Below, in pieces: positions 8,637-17,667 of a DNA stretch of 46,429 bases. The notes under the pieces are model-generated. The model was not told the DNA's origin. It worked only from the letters and a program-made list of their open reading frames with translations, and did no database searches. The stretch comes from Flavobacteriales bacterium (GTDB lineage: Bacteria; Bacteroidota; Bacteroidia; Flavobacteriales_G; Salibacteraceae), in the NCBI GenBank assembly GCA_018609045.1, contig JABAYK010000173.1, positions 4,471 to 50,899 on the forward strand. Reading direction: 5' to 3'. Each line of letters starts with the position of its first letter. Within the stretch, counting starts at the first letter, position 1. A program made the translations under genes and the position numbers.

Positions 8637-10664
8637 ATGGAATTTCAAATAACTTCAGATTTTGAGCCTACGGGGGACCAACCCATTGCCATAAAGCAAC
8701 TTACCGAAGGTATTATTAATGGCGACAAACACCAAGTATTGTTAGGGGTTACGGGTTCAGGAAAAACATTTTCTATTGCCAATCTCATTCAAAATGTTCA
8801 AAAACCAACCTTAATATTTAGCCACAATAAAACTTTAGCCGCCCAGCTTTATGCTGAGTTTAAGCAGTTTTTTCCCAATAATGCAGTTGAATATTTTGTT
8901 TCTTATTACGATTATTATCAGCCTGAGGCTTACATGCCAACAAGCGATACTTACATTGAAAAAGATTTATCTATAAATGATGAAATTGAAAAACTAAGAT
9001 TAAGTGCTACCTCTTCTCTACTTTCAGGCAGAAGAGACGTAATTGTGGTTTCATCTGTTTCTTGTATTTATGGTATTGGAAATCCTAAAGAGTTTGAAGA
9101 AAATGTAATTTCTGTTCATGTTGGTCAACATATTAGCAGAAACAAATTTCTTCACCAATTGGTAACCTCGCTCTATTCTAGAACTAGAAACGAACTTGAA
9201 AGAGGTAATTTTAGGGTTCAAGGCGATACTGTAGATGTTTATTTGGCTTATGCCGATCACGCATATCGTATTATTTTTTGGGGAGATGAAATTGAAAGTA
9301 TTGAATGGTTAGATCCTGTTAATGGGCAAGTTAGAGATCAATTTCAGGAAGTAAAAATTTACCCGGCTACCATATTTGTAACCACAAAAGACACCATGCT
9401 AAATGCCCAAAAAGAAATAGGAAACGATTTGGTGGAACAAGTAGAATTTTTTAACAATCAAGGTAAACACCTCGAAGCAAAAAGATTAGATGAAAAGGTA
9501 AATTACGACTTAGAAATGATGCGTGAATTAGGTTATTGTTCAGGTATTGAGAATTACTCACGGTATTTTGACAGAAGGCTTCCAGGCTCTCGACCTTTCT
9601 GTCTTCTCGATTATTTCCCAAATGATTATTTGATGGTAATTGATGAAAGCCATGTAACTGTTCCTCAAATTGGCGGCATGTATGGTGGCGATTTTGCCCG
9701 AAAGAAAAACCTTGTTGAGTATGGTTTTAGGCTAACCTCAGCCATGGACAATCGCCCCTTAAAGTTTGAAGAATTTGAAGGTTTAACCAACCAAGTAGTT
9801 TATGTAAGTGCCACTCCAGCTGATTATGAATTAAAAAAAGCTGAAGGAGTTGTGGTAGAGCAATTAATTAGACCAACAGGACTTTTAGACCCCCCCATTG
9901 ATGTTAGGCCTTGTACCAATCAGGTTGATGACTTATTAGAGGAAGTTAGAATTAGAAGCGAAAAAAACGAACGTGTTTTGGTAACCACTTTAACCAAGCG
10001 TATGGCTGAAGAATTAGCCAAATACATGACCAAAATGGAAATAAAGTGTAGATACATCCACAGTGATGTTGATACCATTGAGCGTGTAGAAATTTTACGA
10101 GATTTAAGGTTGGGAGAATTTGATGTTTTAATTGGGGTAAACCTTTTGCGTGAAGGATTAGATTTACCTGAAGTTTCTTTGGTTGCAGTTATGGATGCCG
10201 ATAAAGAAGGCTTTTTAAGATCGCACCGTTCACTTACTCAAACTGCAGGTAGAGCTGCGAGAAACTTAAATGGAAGGGTAATAATGTATGCTGATAAAAT
10301 TACTGACAGCATGCGAAAAACCATTGATGAAACCAATAGAAGAAGAGAAAAGCAGTTAAAGTACAACCAAGACAATAACGTAACTCCTACCCAAATTTCT
10401 AGGTCAAAAGAAAGCATCATAAAATCTACTGCAGTTGCTGCTGTTGGTAAGAAAATACCAAAAGTTTATGTAGAACCTGAACTTCCGAGTTTAGCCGCAG
10501 ACCCTGTCGTAGCTTACATGAATTCAAATCAATTGGAAAAAAGCATTGCCCAAGTGAAAGCTGCTATGGAAAAAGCTGCTCGAAAAATGGAATTTATGGA
10601 AGCAGCTCGATTAAGAGACGAAATGTTTGCATTACAGAAACAATTAGACGAAAAGAAAATTTAA
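8637..10664 (+). CDS. uvrB: excinuclease ABC subunit B
   Basis: The 675-residue DNA-damage recognition helicase of nucleotide excision repair. It receives damaged DNA from UvrA, opens it, and loads the UvrC nuclease. Visible motifs: Walker A GVTGSGKT (37-44); the beta-hairpin YYDYYQPEAY (about 90-99) that inserts between the strands; the DESHV Walker B motif (about 336-340); helicase motifs including TLTKRMAEEL and a QTAGRAARN motif VI; and a C-terminal UVR domain (about 634-669) for UvrC contact. Length is typical. It is followed after 23 bases by the M16 peptidase gene, so the two may be co-transcribed. Confidence 0.98.
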   Translation: MEFQITSDFEPTGDQPIAIKQLTEGIINGDKHQVLLGVTGSGKTFSIANLIQNVQKPTLIFSHNKTLAAQLYAEFKQFFPNNAVEYFVSYYDYYQPEAYMPTSDTYIEKDLSINDEIEKLRLSATSSLLSGRRDVIVVSSVSCIYGIGNPKEFEENVISVHVGQHISRNKFLHQLVTSLYSRTRNELERGNFRVQGDTVDVYLAYADHAYRIIFWGDEIESIEWLDPVNGQVRDQFQEVKIYPATIFVTTKDTMLNAQKEIGNDLVEQVEFFNNQGKHLEAKRLDEKVNYDLEMMRELGYCSGIENYSRYFDRRLPGSRPFCLLDYFPNDYLMVIDESHVTVPQIGGMYGGDFARKKNLVEYGFRLTSAMDNRPLKFEEFEGLTNQVVYVSATPADYELKKAEGVVVEQLIRPTGLLDPPIDVRPCTNQVDDLLEEVRIRSEKNERVLVTTLTKRMAEELAKYMTKMEIKCRYIHSDVDTIERVEILRDLRLGEFDVLIGVNLLREGLDLPEVSLVAVMDADKEGFLRSHRSLTQTAGRAARNLNGRVIMYADKITDSMRKTIDETNRRREKQLKYNQDNNVTPTQISRSKESIIKSTAVAAVGKKIPKVYVEPELPSLAADPVVAYMNSNQLEKSIAQVKAAMEKAARKMEFMEAARLRDEMFALQKQLDEKKI

Positions 10665-10687
10665 ATTCGCAATCCTCAATAAAAAAT

Positions 10688-13642
10688 ATGAAAAAATTAT
10701 TTCTACTAGCCATAGGCTCAAGCATATTGCTTTCCTCCTGTGGCACAAAAAACGAAGAGACTTCAAACACTCCATTTGAAACAAAAACCATGAAAGACAA
10801 AAACGGAATGAGTTACGAAATGGTTGAAGGCGACCCGATGAATGTTAGGTTATATACTTTAGAAAATGGGCTAAAGGTTTATATTTCACCAAACGATGCT
10901 GAACCTCGTATTCAAACTTTAATAAGTGTAAAAGCTGGTTCAACCTACGATCCTAAAGAAACAACAGGTTTAGCTCATTATCTTGAACATATGATGTTTA
11001 AAGGAACATCTAACTTAGGTTCTAGCAATTGGGAAGCTGAAAAAGTATTGCTTGATGAAGTTTCTAACTTATTCGAAGCACATAAAAACGAAACTGACCC
11101 AGAAAAGAAAAAAGCGATTTATGTAAAAATTGATTCTGTTTCTCAAGAAGCCTCAAAGTTTTCAATTCCTAATGAATACGACAAATTGATGTCTTCATTT
11201 GGAGCGAAAGGAACCAACGCTTATACTAGTAACGAAGAAACAGTTTACATCAATGATATTCCTTCAAACGAATTTAACAGATGGGCTAAATTAGAGAGAG
11301 AAAGATTTGGAGAGTTGGTTTTAAGACTTTTTCATACTGAGTTAGAAACTGTTTACGAAGAGTTTAACCGAGGACAAGACAGTGATTTTAGAAAATCTTA
11401 CCAAGCCCTAAATAAAAACCTTTACCCTACTCACCCTTACGGTCAACAAACTACAATTGGTGAGGCTGAGCATTTGAAAAATCCGTCTATGGTAAACATC
11501 CACAACTATTGGAATACTTACTACAGAGCAAACAACATGGCAATTATTTTGGCGGGTGATTTAAACCCAGATGAAGCTATACAAACCATTAAAGCCAATT
11601 GGAGTGATTTACCAACCAACGATAATCTTGAAAAACCAACCTTTGCCAAAGAGCAACCAATTACTGCTCCTGTTGAAGTTGAAGTTTATGGCCCCGATGC
11701 CGCTTATCTTCAAATGGGTTTCAGGTTCGACGGAATTGCCAGTGAGGATGAAAAAATGGTTACCCTAATTCAAAATTTATTATCCAACAGAACAGCAGGT
11801 TTAGTAGATTTAAATTTAGTACAGCAACAAAAAATTCTTCAAGCTTCTGTCTTTAGTAATTTCTTGAAAGATTATGGCGACATGCAATTGTATGCTGCAG
11901 CAAGAGATGGACAAGACTTAAATGAGGTTAAAGAATTGCTTTTAGGCGAAATTGACAAAATCAAAAAAGGCGAATTCGAAGAAGAAATGATGGAAGCAGT
12001 TTTAAATAATTTAAAACTTTCTGAAATAAGAAAAAGAGAAGAAAACTATAGAGCTTATTTCATCAATGATGCTTTTGTTAGAGACATTCCTTGGAGCAAC
12101 AGAGTAAAGTTTTTAGATGATTTGTCTCAAATTACCAAACAACAAATAGTTGATTTTGCCAACAAAAAAATAAATGATAACTACGTTATTGTATACAAAA
12201 GAACAGGTAAAGATGAAAACATCGTAAAAGTTGAAAAACCTCAAATTACTCCTATCGAAATAAATAGAGATGCCGAAAGCGAGTTTTTAAAAACTTTATC
12301 AGCTGAAAAAGCCTCTAAAATTGAGCCCGTATTTGTAGATTATAAAACTTCAATTCAAACTTCAAATCCTAAAGAAGGGCTAACACTTCACTACGTAAAA
12401 AACATTTACAGCGAATTGTCTGAAATGGCATTTATTATTGATTTGGGTAAAAACGAAGACCCAAAAATTCCTTTTGCGTTTGATTATTTAAACTACTTAG
12501 GTACTGAAACTAAATCTGCCGAAGATGTAAAAAAAGAGTTTTACAAACTTGGTGTAAACTTTAGAACTTTTGCAGCAGATAACAGATGTTATGTTAGGTT
12601 GAGTGGTTTAGAAAGCACTATGCCCGAAGCTGTTAAATTACTTGAAGACATTATGCATAATGCCAAAGCAGATGAAGCTAGTTACAATGAGTTTGTAAAA
12701 GGAATCATCAAAAAAAGGTCTGATAGCAAACTTAACAAAGACGAAATAAAATGGTCTGGTTTGTACAGTTATGCCATGTATGGAAAAAATAGTCCGTTTA
12801 TGAATGACCTAAGCAACGAAGAGCTTGAAAACTTAGATCCTAATGAATTAACTAAAATAATTGATGATATTTTCAATTATGAGCACAGGGTAATGTATTA
12901 CGGCAGCAAAAACCAAAAAGAGGTAGAGCAAATGGTTATGAATAATCACCAAATGCCAGAAACTTTAACCCCACTGCCTGAGGCTAAAAAGTTCGAATAC
13001 CAAAATACAGACAACAACAAAGTATATTTTGTTGATTATGACATGGTTCAGGCAGATATTATGATGATTGCCAAAGGTCCTTTATTCGACAAAACATTAA
13101 TGCCAATGTCTGAATTATTTAATGAGTTTTATGGCCGTGGACTTTCTTCTATTGTTTTTCAAGAAATAAGAGAATCAAAAGGATTAGCCTACTCTGCTTA
13201 TGCTTCTTACTCAGCTCCGAGTAAAAAAGAAGACCCACACTTTTTAAGAGCATTTGTTGGCTCTCAGCCAGATAAACTTAAAGATGCTGTTGGTGAAATG
13301 ATTAAGCTAATGAATGAAATGCCTGAAGCCGACAAGCAATTTGAAATGGCCAAAGAAGCTTTGTTAAGCAAAATGGAATCTGAAAGGTTAATTAAAACCC
13401 GTGTTTTTTGGAGTTACTTAAACAACCTGGACAAAGGTTTAGATTACGACATCAGAAAAGATAATTATGAAACAATCAAAAGAGCAACTTTAGATGACAT
13501 GAAACAATTCTTTGACAATCAGGTAAAAGGAAATCAATTTACCATTGCCTTAATTGCCAATAAAAAAGATTTGAACAAAGAAGTTTTAGCTAGTTTCGGA
13601 AATGTTGTTGAATTAAACAAAGACGAACTTTTCCCTTATTAA
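10688..13642 (+). CDS. M16 family zinc metallopeptidase, lipoprotein
   Basis: A 984-residue pitrilysin-like protease with two tandem M16 modules, probably in the periplasm and lipid-anchored (lipobox LLSSC, Cys18). The inverted zinc motif HYLEH is at 97-101 (His97, Glu100, His101). The third ligand should be a glutamate in LETVYEEF near 220-224. It sits further downstream than in the classic enzyme because of a charged insertion (about 130-180). The C-terminal half repeats the fold without the zinc motif, as is usual. The R/Y-type substrate-binding stretch around 'ESKGLAYSAYASYSAP' lies in the second half. M16 enzymes degrade small proteins and peptides; the substrate here is unknown. A terminator follows at 13662. 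Confidence 0.92.
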   Translation: MKKLFLLAIGSSILLSSCGTKNEETSNTPFETKTMKDKNGMSYEMVEGDPMNVRLYTLENGLKVYISPNDAEPRIQTLISVKAGSTYDPKETTGLAHYLEHMMFKGTSNLGSSNWEAEKVLLDEVSNLFEAHKNETDPEKKKAIYVKIDSVSQEASKFSIPNEYDKLMSSFGAKGTNAYTSNEETVYINDIPSNEFNRWAKLERERFGELVLRLFHTELETVYEEFNRGQDSDFRKSYQALNKNLYPTHPYGQQTTIGEAEHLKNPSMVNIHNYWNTYYRANNMAIILAGDLNPDEAIQTIKANWSDLPTNDNLEKPTFAKEQPITAPVEVEVYGPDAAYLQMGFRFDGIASEDEKMVTLIQNLLSNRTAGLVDLNLVQQQKILQASVFSNFLKDYGDMQLYAAARDGQDLNEVKELLLGEIDKIKKGEFEEEMMEAVLNNLKLSEIRKREENYRAYFINDAFVRDIPWSNRVKFLDDLSQITKQQIVDFANKKINDNYVIVYKRTGKDENIVKVEKPQITPIEINRDAESEFLKTLSAEKASKIEPVFVDYKTSIQTSNPKEGLTLHYVKNIYSELSEMAFIIDLGKNEDPKIPFAFDYLNYLGTETKSAEDVKKEFYKLGVNFRTFAADNRCYVRLSGLESTMPEAVKLLEDIMHNAKADEASYNEFVKGIIKKRSDSKLNKDEIKWSGLYSYAMYGKNSPFMNDLSNEELENLDPNELTKIIDDIFNYEHRVMYYGSKNQKEVEQMVMNNHQMPETLTPLPEAKKFEYQNTDNNKVYFVDYDMVQADIMMIAKGPLFDKTLMPMSELFNEFYGRGLSSIVFQEIRESKGLAYSAYASYSAPSKKEDPHFLRAFVGSQPDKLKDAVGEMIKLMNEMPEADKQFEMAKEALLSKMESERLIKTRVFWSYLNNLDKGLDYDIRKDNYETIKRATLDDMKQFFDNQVKGNQFTIALIANKKDLNKEVLASFGNVVELNKDELFPY

Positions 13643-13661
13643 TATTATTTGTTTTTAGTAT

Positions 13662-13696
13662 AAACCGCTTTTCTGTTTTGGGAAAGCGGTTTTTTT
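13662..13696 (+). terminator. terminator after the M16 peptidase
   Basis: A perfect 10-bp stem (13662-13671 with 13683-13692, AAACCGCTTT/AAAGCGGTTT) followed by T residues. Confidence 0.9.
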
Positions 13697-13718
13697 ATGT
13701 CTTTTACTACAACAAAAA

Positions 13719-13746
13719 AAAGCCTCCCGAAAAATCGGGAGGCTTT
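13719..13746 (-). terminator. strong, probably bidirectional terminator serving sodA
   Basis: A perfect 12-bp stem (13719-13730 with 13735-13746), a 4-base loop, and an A-run on the left and T-run on the right, so it can work on both strands. It lies between the convergent M16 and sodA genes. A second perfect palindrome (13751-13771, 10-bp arms) sits next to it just past the sodA stop. Confidence 0.88.
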
Positions 13747-13789
13747 TTAATTTCTCAATTAAATTGAGAAATATTGACAGGGGCAAAAA

Positions 13790-14395
13790 TTATTTGTTCG
13801 CTTCAAATCTTTTCGAAACCTCATCCCAATTAACTACATTCCAAAATGCAGCAATATAATCTGGTCTTCTGTTTTGGTAATTAAGGTAATATGCATGTTC
13901 CCATACATCTAACCCTAAAATTGGCGTTCCACCACAACCAATACCTGGCATCAACGGATTATCTTGGTTGGCAGAAGAACAAACTTCAACTTTTCCACCT
14001 TTTTGAACACAAAGCCAAGCCCAACCAGAACCAAATCTTGTGGCAGCAGCTTTGTTAAAAGCATCTTTAAAAGCATCAAAAGAACCGTAAGCAGCATTTA
14101 TTGCATCGGCTAAAGCTCCACTTGGCGCTCCTCCTCCATTTGGAGACATAACTTGCCAAAATAAACTGTGGTTGTAATATCCACCACCATTATTTCTTAC
14201 AGCTCCATTATCAGAGTGATTCATTACTAATTCTTCAATTGATTTTCCTGCCATTTCAGTTCCTTCAATAGCAGCATTTAAATTGTTGGTATAACCTGCG
14301 TGATGTTTTCCATGATGAATTTCCATGGTTTTGGTATCAATATGAGGTTCTAACGCATCGTGAGCGTATGGTAAATTTGGTAATTCAAAAGCCAT
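13790..14395 (-). CDS. sodA: superoxide dismutase, Mn-type
   Basis: A 201-residue cytoplasmic enzyme that dismutates superoxide to oxygen and peroxide. Metal ligands read from the family pattern: His27 (MEIHHGKHH), His76 (YYNHSLFW), Asp163 and His167 (DVWEHAYY). Second-sphere residues favour manganese: glycines in NNGGGYYNH where iron enzymes carry the gating glutamine, and Gln144 in ANQDNPLM, where iron enzymes usually have alanine. A cambialistic enzyme is not excluded. It is a single gene with a good -7 box upstream (14433-14440 on the minus strand). Confidence 0.96.
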   Translation of the reverse strand: MAFELPNLPYAHDALEPHIDTKTMEIHHGKHHAGYTNNLNAAIEGTEMAGKSIEELVMNHSDNGAVRNNGGGYYNHSLFWQVMSPNGGGAPSGALADAINAAYGSFDAFKDAFNKAAATRFGSGWAWLCVQKGGKVEVCSSANQDNPLMPGIGCGGTPILGLDVWEHAYYLNYQNRRPDYIAAFWNVVNWDEVSKRFEANK

Positions 14396-14432
14396 TTTTA
14401 TTTGTTTTTTACGGTTAAACTTAATTATGCAT

Positions 14433-14440
14433 CAAATATA
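14433..14440 (-). promoter_or_regulatory. -7 promoter box for sodA
   Basis: Read on the minus strand this is TATATTTG, a perfect match to TAnnTTTG, 38 bases before the sodA start. A TTG element at the usual distance is not seen. Confidence 0.45.
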
Positions 14441-14508
14441 ATGGTTCAATTTTCTATAAAAAGAAATCATCCATTTGATTACACTTTTTTAACACCTAAA
14501 ATCAATTC

Positions 14509-14538
14509 TTGTTTACCGATATCAAATTGGTATTTTTG
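14509..14538 (+). promoter_or_regulatory. promoter for the gpmA operon
   Basis: TTG at 14509-14511, exactly 19 bases, then TATTTTTG at 14531-14538. This is a perfect match to the Bacteroidota consensus, 20 bases before the ATG of gpmA. Confidence 0.75.
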
Positions 14539-14557
14539 ACATCCTAAAAATAAGAAC

Positions 14558-15163
14558 ATGGCAAATTTAGTTATCGTAAGACACGGTCAATCTCAATGGA
14601 ATTTAGAAAACAGATTTACCGGATGGGTTGATGTGGATTTAACCGAAAAAGGTGTTGAAGAAGCAAATAAAGCGGGCGAAAAATTGAAAATCTTTCATTT
14701 TGATGCAGCATTTTCTTCTGTTTTAAAACGTGCTAACAGAACTTTAGATATTATTTTAAAAAATATTGGTCAAAGCGATTTACACGTTGAAAAAAACGAA
14801 GCCTTAAACGAAAGACATTATGGCGACCTTCAAGGAAAAAATAAAGATGAAATGCGCGAAGAATATGGAGAAGAACAAGTTCATATTTGGAGAAGAAGCT
14901 ACGATATTGCTCCACCGAATGGTGAAAGCTTAAAAGATACCAAAGACAGAGTAATGCCATATTACCACGAAAATATTGAGCCTCTTTTAAAAGAAGGAAA
15001 AGACATTATTATTTCGGCTCATGGAAATAGCTTGAGGGCCTTAATTATGCATTTAGAAAACTTAACGCCAGAGCAGATATTAGCCAAAGAGTTGCCTACG
15101 GGTTCTCCAATTCATTACACATTAAATGATAATGCTGAGGTATTAAAATCTGAAAATATTTAA
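14558..15163 (+). CDS. gpmA: 2,3-bisphosphoglycerate-dependent phosphoglycerate mutase
   Basis: A 201-residue glycolytic and gluconeogenic enzyme interconverting 3- and 2-phosphoglycerate. The RHGQSQWN signature gives the phosphohistidine His9. Arg58, Glu85 ([10 protein letters not shown]) and His155 (SAHGNSLR) match the remaining active-site positions. It is about 50 residues shorter than the E. coli enzyme, like the short dPGM form found in several bacterial groups. It leads a tight operon: its TAA stop shares a base with the ATG of the SIMPL gene. Confidence 0.95.
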   Translation: MANLVIVRHGQSQWNLENRFTGWVDVDLTEKGVEEANKAGEKLKIFHFDAAFSSVLKRANRTLDIILKNIGQSDLHVEKNEALNERHYGDLQGKNKDEMREEYGEEQVHIWRRSYDIAPPNGESLKDTKDRVMPYYHENIEPLLKEGKDIIISAHGNSLRALIMHLENLTPEQILAKELPTGSPIHYTLNDNAEVLKSENI

Positions 15164-15891
15164 TGAAAAAAATTGCTGTTTCAATTGTTGCCGGATTTGC
15201 ATTTATTGTTGGAATTGCGTTGGTTACCAACTCATGGGATAAAAGGCTAGAAAGCGCAAACACCATTGATGTTACAGGTTTAACCAAAGTTGATTTTACA
15301 TCAGACTTAATTGTTTGGAGAGGAACATTTTCTAAAAAAGCTTATGCCTTAAAAGATGCTTATGCAGGTTTAAAAAAAGACGAAACAATTATTAAATCAT
15401 ATTTAATAGATAAAGGTATTAATGAGAAAAACCTCATTATTTCTTCGGTTCAAATCAACCAAGAATATGATTACAGGTTTGATCAAAATGGAAATAATTA
15501 TCGAGTTTTTGTTGGTTATAACCTTACCCAAGAAGTAAAAATTGAAAGCGAAAATGTGGCTTTGGTTGAAACTATTTCGAGAGAAGTAACTGAGTTAATA
15601 GACAAAGGTGTTGAGTTTTACTCTTATCAACCAGAGTATTATTACTCTAAACTTTCTGATTTAAAAATAGAAATGATTGCCTCTGCTACTGCAGACGCAA
15701 GAACAAGAGCTGAGCAAATTGCCAAAAACGCTAAAGCTGAGGTTGGCGATTTGGTTTCTGCAGACTTAGGCGTATTTCAGATTACAGGCCAAAACAGCAA
15801 CGAAGAGTTTACTTGGGGAGGTGTTTACAATACCCAAGAAAAAAACAAAACTGCTAGAGTAACTATGCGTTTAAAATTTGGAATTGAGTAA
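15163..15891 (+). CDS. SIMPL domain (DUF541) protein
   Basis: A 242-residue protein with one N-terminal hydrophobic segment (about 4-24, signal anchor or signal peptide) and a SIMPL domain over most of the rest (about 34-240). The pattern IDVTGLTKVDFTSDLIVWRG, the middle NLIISSVQI and TAQ-type ATADARTRAEQIAKNA helices are characteristic. SIMPL/BP26-like proteins are periplasmic or outer-membrane oligomers of poorly known role. It overlaps gpmA by one base and the first HAD gene by one base, so translation is probably coupled, but nothing in the sequence links it biochemically to glycolysis. Confidence 0.88.
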   Translation: MKKIAVSIVAGFAFIVGIALVTNSWDKRLESANTIDVTGLTKVDFTSDLIVWRGTFSKKAYALKDAYAGLKKDETIIKSYLIDKGINEKNLIISSVQINQEYDYRFDQNGNNYRVFVGYNLTQEVKIESENVALVETISREVTELIDKGVEFYSYQPEYYYSKLSDLKIEMIASATADARTRAEQIAKNAKAEVGDLVSADLGVFQITGQNSNEEFTWGGVYNTQEKNKTARVTMRLKFGIE

Positions 15892-16313
15892 TGATTATTG
15901 CCATTGATTTTGACGGAACAATTGTAGATGATGCTTTTCCAGAAATTGGAGAGCCAAAACTATTTGTTTTCGAAACGCTTAAGCAACTTATTGAAAAGCG
16001 CCATCAGTTAATTCTTTGGACCACAAGAACAGGTAACCAATTGCAAAAGGCAGTTGATTTTTGCAAGGAAAATGGCGTAGAGTTTTATGCCATCAACAAC
16101 TCATACCCTGATGAAAAGTTTGCAGATATGGAAAGCCGAAAAATTATGTGTGACCTTTTTATTAGTAGTAAAAATTTTGGGGGAATTCCTGGTTGGGGAG
16201 AAATTTGGCAAGAAGTCCAAAGAGCTGAAAGTGGCGTTGATTTAAGCAATGTAAACGCCATTCCTGAAAAAGGCTTTAAAGGATTTCTGAAAAAACTATT
16301 TACCAAAAAATGA
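15891..16313 (+). CDS. BT0820-like HAD family protein, first of two tandem paralogs, motif IV altered
   Basis: A 140-residue small HAD-fold protein. Motif I is intact (DFDGT, Asp6 and Asp8) and the WTTRTG segment (43-48) supplies the motif II region. At the usual acidic motif IV this copy reads ISSKNFGG (Ser92, Ser93), where its neighbour has IDDRNLGG. Loss of both magnesium-ligand aspartates suggests weak or no phosphatase activity. It also has an extra C-terminal tail of about 30 residues, ending in a basic segment, which the second copy lacks. It overlaps the next gene by 4 bases. Substrates of BT0820-type proteins are not established. Confidence 0.82.
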   Translation: MIIAIDFDGTIVDDAFPEIGEPKLFVFETLKQLIEKRHQLILWTTRTGNQLQKAVDFCKENGVEFYAINNSYPDEKFADMESRKIMCDLFISSKNFGGIPGWGEIWQEVQRAESGVDLSNVNAIPEKGFKGFLKKLFTKK

Positions 16314-16642
16314 TTTTAGCAATTGACTTTGATGGAACTTTGGTAGAACACGCCTACCCTAAAATTGGTAAGGAAATTCCGCATGCTTTCGAAACTCTAG
16401 AGGCATTGCAAAAAGCCGGACACAGACTAATTCTTTGGACTTACCGAGATGGCAGTTTATTGCAAGAGGCTGTAGATTATTGCGAAGAAAAAGGAATAAT
16501 ATTTTATGCCGTAAATGAAAACTTCAGAGGCGAAAAAATCTCTGAAGGTGACTCAAGACTCATAAAAGCTGATGTTTTTATTGATGACCGAAACCTTGGT
16601 GGCTTGCCCAATTGGTTTGAAGTAAAAGAGAAGCTGGGTTAG
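16310..16642 (+). CDS. BT0820-like HAD family phosphatase, second tandem paralog
   Basis: A 110-residue paralog of the preceding gene, clearly related along its whole length (MILAIDFDGTLVEHAYPKIG against MIIAIDFDGTIVDDAFPEIG). The HAD motifs look complete: Asp6 and Asp8 in DFDGT, Thr44 in LWTYRDG, and Asp92-Asp93 in IDDRNLGG. It is the shorter, catalytically competent-looking member. It ends the gpmA-SIMPL-HAD-HAD operon and no strong terminator follows. The substrate is unknown. Confidence 0.85.
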   Translation: MILAIDFDGTLVEHAYPKIGKEIPHAFETLEALQKAGHRLILWTYRDGSLLQEAVDYCEEKGIIFYAVNENFRGEKISEGDSRLIKADVFIDDRNLGGLPNWFEVKEKLG

Positions 16643-17284
16643 TTTACTAAGTTGGGAGTTAGTCGAAATTATCAGAATGGGAAGCTTGTACTGAGTTTTT
16701 CGAATTGAAGTCGAAGACTCAACAATTTTATCTTTCAACCAACTTTAGGTTTTTTATTACTAATGAAGAAACTTGGGCTAAGCTTTTTGAAGTAAACAGG
16801 ATGATAAAAAACAAATAAAGTCTTAAACTAAACGACAGTGAACTAAAACATGGCGATTATTATTTTAGATAATTTAAAATTAGAACTGAATTAAATATTC
16901 AATTTTACCTCTTGAAAAAACTATGGTAGATTCTTTTAAAGTGCTAATAGACCATGAAATGGTTTAACCAAATAGCTGCTAAATTTGGTTATTTTGTAAT
17001 ACACGGAGTTTGGATTTTAAAATTGGAAATCGAAATAAGGTGAGCATAATAATTTAAGCCATTTTCATGATAAATCTAGCCAAATAATTCAAATGCCTTT
17101 TTAATTAAAATGGTTAGTTATCTAAATGTTAAGAACAATATGAATATTAAACATGTAATTGTAAATGATCCTTTGTCATTTTTACAATTTTGCTTAAATG
17201 GCTAACAATGCAATCCCGCAGTTAAAATTTAGTGTGTGTTAGTTTAAAATTGACTTGTTACAATTAAATATGATATTTGATGAC
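16643..17284. other. non-coding, apparently eroded stretch upstream of the rhodopsin gene
   Basis: There is no intact gene, RNA or insertion sequence here. A reading frame without start codon (about 16656-16818, plus strand; contains the string NEETWAKLFEVNRM) looks protein-like and may be a gene relic. An imperfect hairpin at 16693-16720 (GAGTTTTTCGA against TCGAAGACTC) resembles the degenerate tGAG..TCGAAG palindromic repeats common between Bacteroidota genes. Otherwise the stretch is AT-rich with stops in every frame. Confidence 0.4.
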
Positions 17285-17563
17285 TTAAGAAAGTTTATAA
17301 AACGTACAAAAAGCAACTCCTGCAAATGCAATAGAAATCTGCATATTAAGAGCCGTTCTGTTTCCCATTCCTTGTTTGATAAATTCATAACTACTGCCGA
17401 TATTTGTAAAACGGGTGACAAATTAAGCATAAGCCAAACCTATCAGTAAACAAACGTGGCAGCTATCAAAAAGCTTAACCTGACCATATTCCACTTATCA
17501 AGCAAACCAAATAGACCCTGCTGAAATAATTAGAGTGTAATAAAAACTAAAGTTTTGCAACAT
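17285..17563 (-). pseudogene. possible relic of a small membrane protein gene with internal stops
   Basis: On the minus strand a 93-codon frame runs from ATG (17563) to TAA (17285). It is interrupted by TGA-TAA at codons 22-23 and TAA at codon 47. The remaining peptide segments look protein-like and hydrophobic (for example FYYTLIISAGSIWFA at the start and ALNMQISIAFAGVAF near the end), and the final 45 codons are open. I do not recognise the family. It could be a decayed gene facing away from the rhodopsin, or a chance frame in AT-rich DNA. Confidence 0.3.
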
Positions 17564-17667
17564 TATTTGATAGTGATTTTTTTTAACTTTTTTAACAAAA
17601 AATTAAACATTTTTAATAGAATGTTGTTTAAGGCCTGAATATTCAATTAAACTTTTAATCTAAAATT

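Noticed and set aside
13751..13771. Perfect palindrome after sodA as an operator
   Set aside because: It lies between the sodA stop and its terminator, is AT-rich and has a one-base loop; more likely part of the 3' end than a regulatory site.
17255..17449. Plus-strand 64-codon frame as a gene upstream of the rhodopsin
   Set aside because: It has no family pattern, an odd lysine- and serine-rich composition and no binding site. The minus-strand relic reading of the same DNA looks more protein-like.
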